Shown: in pieces, positions 63,017 through 64,000 of the stretch | Position numbering within the stretch: position 1 is the first letter of the stretch | How the letters are laid out: each line of letters starts with the position of its first letter | From: Bacillota bacterium | Lineage (GTDB): Bacteria > Bacillota > Clostridia > Peptostreptococcales > Acidaminobacteraceae | DNA: 64,000 nucleotides | Assembly: GCA_020161295.1 (NCBI GenBank) | Contig: JAIUOA010000003.1 | Span: 1 to 64,000, forward strand | Direction of reading: 5' to 3' | The notes under the pieces: generated by a model | What the model saw: the letters and a program-made list of their open reading frames with translations, nothing else | Told to the model about the DNA's origin: nothing | Databases searched by the model: none | Position numbers and translations under genes: made by a program

Positions 63017-64000
63017 TTAGAACAAGCCGACGATTTCGCCGCTAGGTAAAATGTCGATTTTGTTTGCTGCAGGCACTTTTGGAAGACCTGGCATTCTCAT
63101 GATATCGCCTGCCATTGGGATGATGAAGCCTGCTCCAGCAGAGACCTTCACATCATTGATGGCGATTCTGAAGCCCACTGGCGCACCATAACGGTCTGGA
63201 TCATCCGAGAAAGAGTATTGGGTTTTCGCCATACAGATCGGTAAACCACCGAGGCCATCTTCTTCGAATTTCATGATATTTTTTATGGCTTTTGGGCTGA
63301 AATCAACGCCATCTGCCCTATAAATCTCTTTTGCGATCTTTTCGATCTTCTTAATGATCGGCATATCCAGTTCATATAAAGGCTTGAAGTTTGAAACGCC
63401 AGACTCTGCGATTTCAACCACTTTTTTAGCGAGTTCGATTGCGCCTTCGCCACCTTTTGCCCACACCTGAGCAAGAACCACTGGCACGTCGATTTCTTTG
63501 CACATTTTTTCAAGGAATTCCACTTCAGCTTGAGTATCAGTTGGGAACTCGTTGATGGCAACCACTGCTGGTACACCGAACTTACGAACATTTTCCACAT
63601 GACGCTTAAGGTTTTCGAAGCCAAGTCTAAGGGCATCGAAGTTCTCGAGGTTCAGGTCATTTTTACCCACACCACCATGCTTCTTAAGCGCTCTGATCGT
63701 AGCGACGATAACCGCTGCTGCTGGATCGAGTCCCGCTTGACGGCATTTGATGTCGAAGAATTTCTCTGCACCGAGGTCAGCGCCAAAGCCCGCCTCTGTA
63801 ACGACGTAGTCCGCCAACTTAAGCGCTGTCTTCGTCGCCACAACTGAGTTGCAGCCATGCGCGATATTCGCAAACGGCCCACCGTGGATAAATGCAGGTG
63901 TATTTTCTAAGGTTTGAACGAGGTTCGGTTTGATGGCATCCTTGAGCAGTAGCGCCATAGAGCCTACCGCATCGAGGTCTTGCGCGGTCACTGGCTTATT
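63017..64000 (-). CDS. fhs: Formate-tetrahydrofolate ligase, 3' part (start beyond window)
   Basis: Only the C-terminal 327 residues of a family of about 556 are visible; the gene enters from beyond base 64000. It has [45 protein letters not shown] and [22 protein letters not shown] segments (here [19 protein letters not shown]), and ends GEIVGLF. The enzyme makes 10-formyl-THF from formate, THF and ATP, feeding purine synthesis or the methyl branch of one-carbon metabolism. It is followed by DUF554. Confidence 0.97.
   Translation of the reverse strand, partial: NKPVTAQDLDAVGSMALLLKDAIKPNLVQTLENTPAFIHGGPFANIAHGCNSVVATKTALKLADYVVTEAGFGADLGAEKFFDIKCRQAGLDPAAAVIVATIRALKKHGGVGKNDLNLENFDALRLGFENLKRHVENVRKFGVPAVVAINEFPTDTQAEVEFLEKMCKEIDVPVVLAQVWAKGGEGAIELAKKVVEIAESGVSNFKPLYELDMPIIKKIEKIAKEIYRADGVDFSPKAIKNIMKFEEDGLGGLPICMAKTQYSFSDDPDRYGAPVGFRIAINDVKVSAGAGFIIPMAGDIMRMPGLPKVPAANKIDILPSGEIVGLF

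Overview
The window looks like chromosome of a low-to-mid G+C Gram-positive anaerobe of the Clostridia. The grounds are strong AGGAGG-type ribosome sites, an LPXTG sorting motif, a CIRCE element on groES-groEL, guanine, TPP and c-di-GMP-I riboswitches, formate-THF ligase, a lipoprotein flavin reductase and a sigma-54 regulator of peptide/amino-acid genes. A Fusibacter/Acidaminobacter-like host is my guess only. No rRNA, tRNA, CRISPR array, transposase or prophage was seen.

Layout. 0-9 kb: an MDR oxidoreductase, a broken YibE/F gene, alkaline phosphatase behind a PhoP-like box, an LPXTG thioester/InlB-repeat adhesin behind a c-di-GMP-I riboswitch, a TPR-GAF-GGDEF diguanylate cyclase and a broken nucleotidyltransferase. 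9-17 kb: a TetR/MFS efflux pair with matching operators, two small membrane proteins, a divergent response regulator and Cache-type kinase, and an FMN/FAD surface reductase. 17-21 kb: a tiny-peptide locus (Thr/Ile-rich 30-residue leader, terminator, two 41-residue paralogues), then a run of six minus-strand housekeeping or redox genes. 21-30 kb: a decayed subtilase, then two M20 amidohydrolases, a YfcC carrier and a DMT exporter beside their probable sigma-54 activator. 30-38 kb: a Tet(M)-like ribosomal protection protein with a leader-peptide attenuator, divergent from an ABC-F protein; a phosphoesterase, an esterase and a LysE exporter. 38-39 kb: a DUF3800 gene next to a promoter-to-terminator small-RNA unit made of three 39-bp-spaced hairpins. 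39-47 kb: guaB-guaA under a guanine riboswitch, a heterodimeric ABC exporter, and thiT under a TPP riboswitch. 47-53 kb: small housekeeping genes separated by a dispersed hairpin element. 53-64 kb: groES-groEL, an EAL/HDOD protein, an OGG-type glycosylase, a purine permease, a secreted coiled-coil protein, a two-component pair, DUF554 and the 3' part of fhs.

How parts fit together. Cyclic di-GMP made by the GGDEF protein could act on the adhesin riboswitch next door. The sigma-54 activator, the -24/-12 promoter and the M20/YfcC/DMT cluster form one uptake, hydrolysis and export module. The phosphatase promoter and the tiny-peptide promoter both carry three hexamer-like repeats at exact 11-bp steps, which hints at shared control by an OmpR/PhoB-family regulator.

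The best candidates for undescribed biology are (1) the DUF3800-linked hairpin RNA at 37914-38124, (2) the dispersed hairpin element whose core is constant while its arms differ between copies yet stay self-complementary (47.4-53.3 kb), and (3) the twin 41-residue peptides at 17.2-17.7 kb. Three genes (YibE/F, nucleotidyltransferase, subtilase) are interrupted by single in-frame stops, one each of TGA, TAG and TAA.
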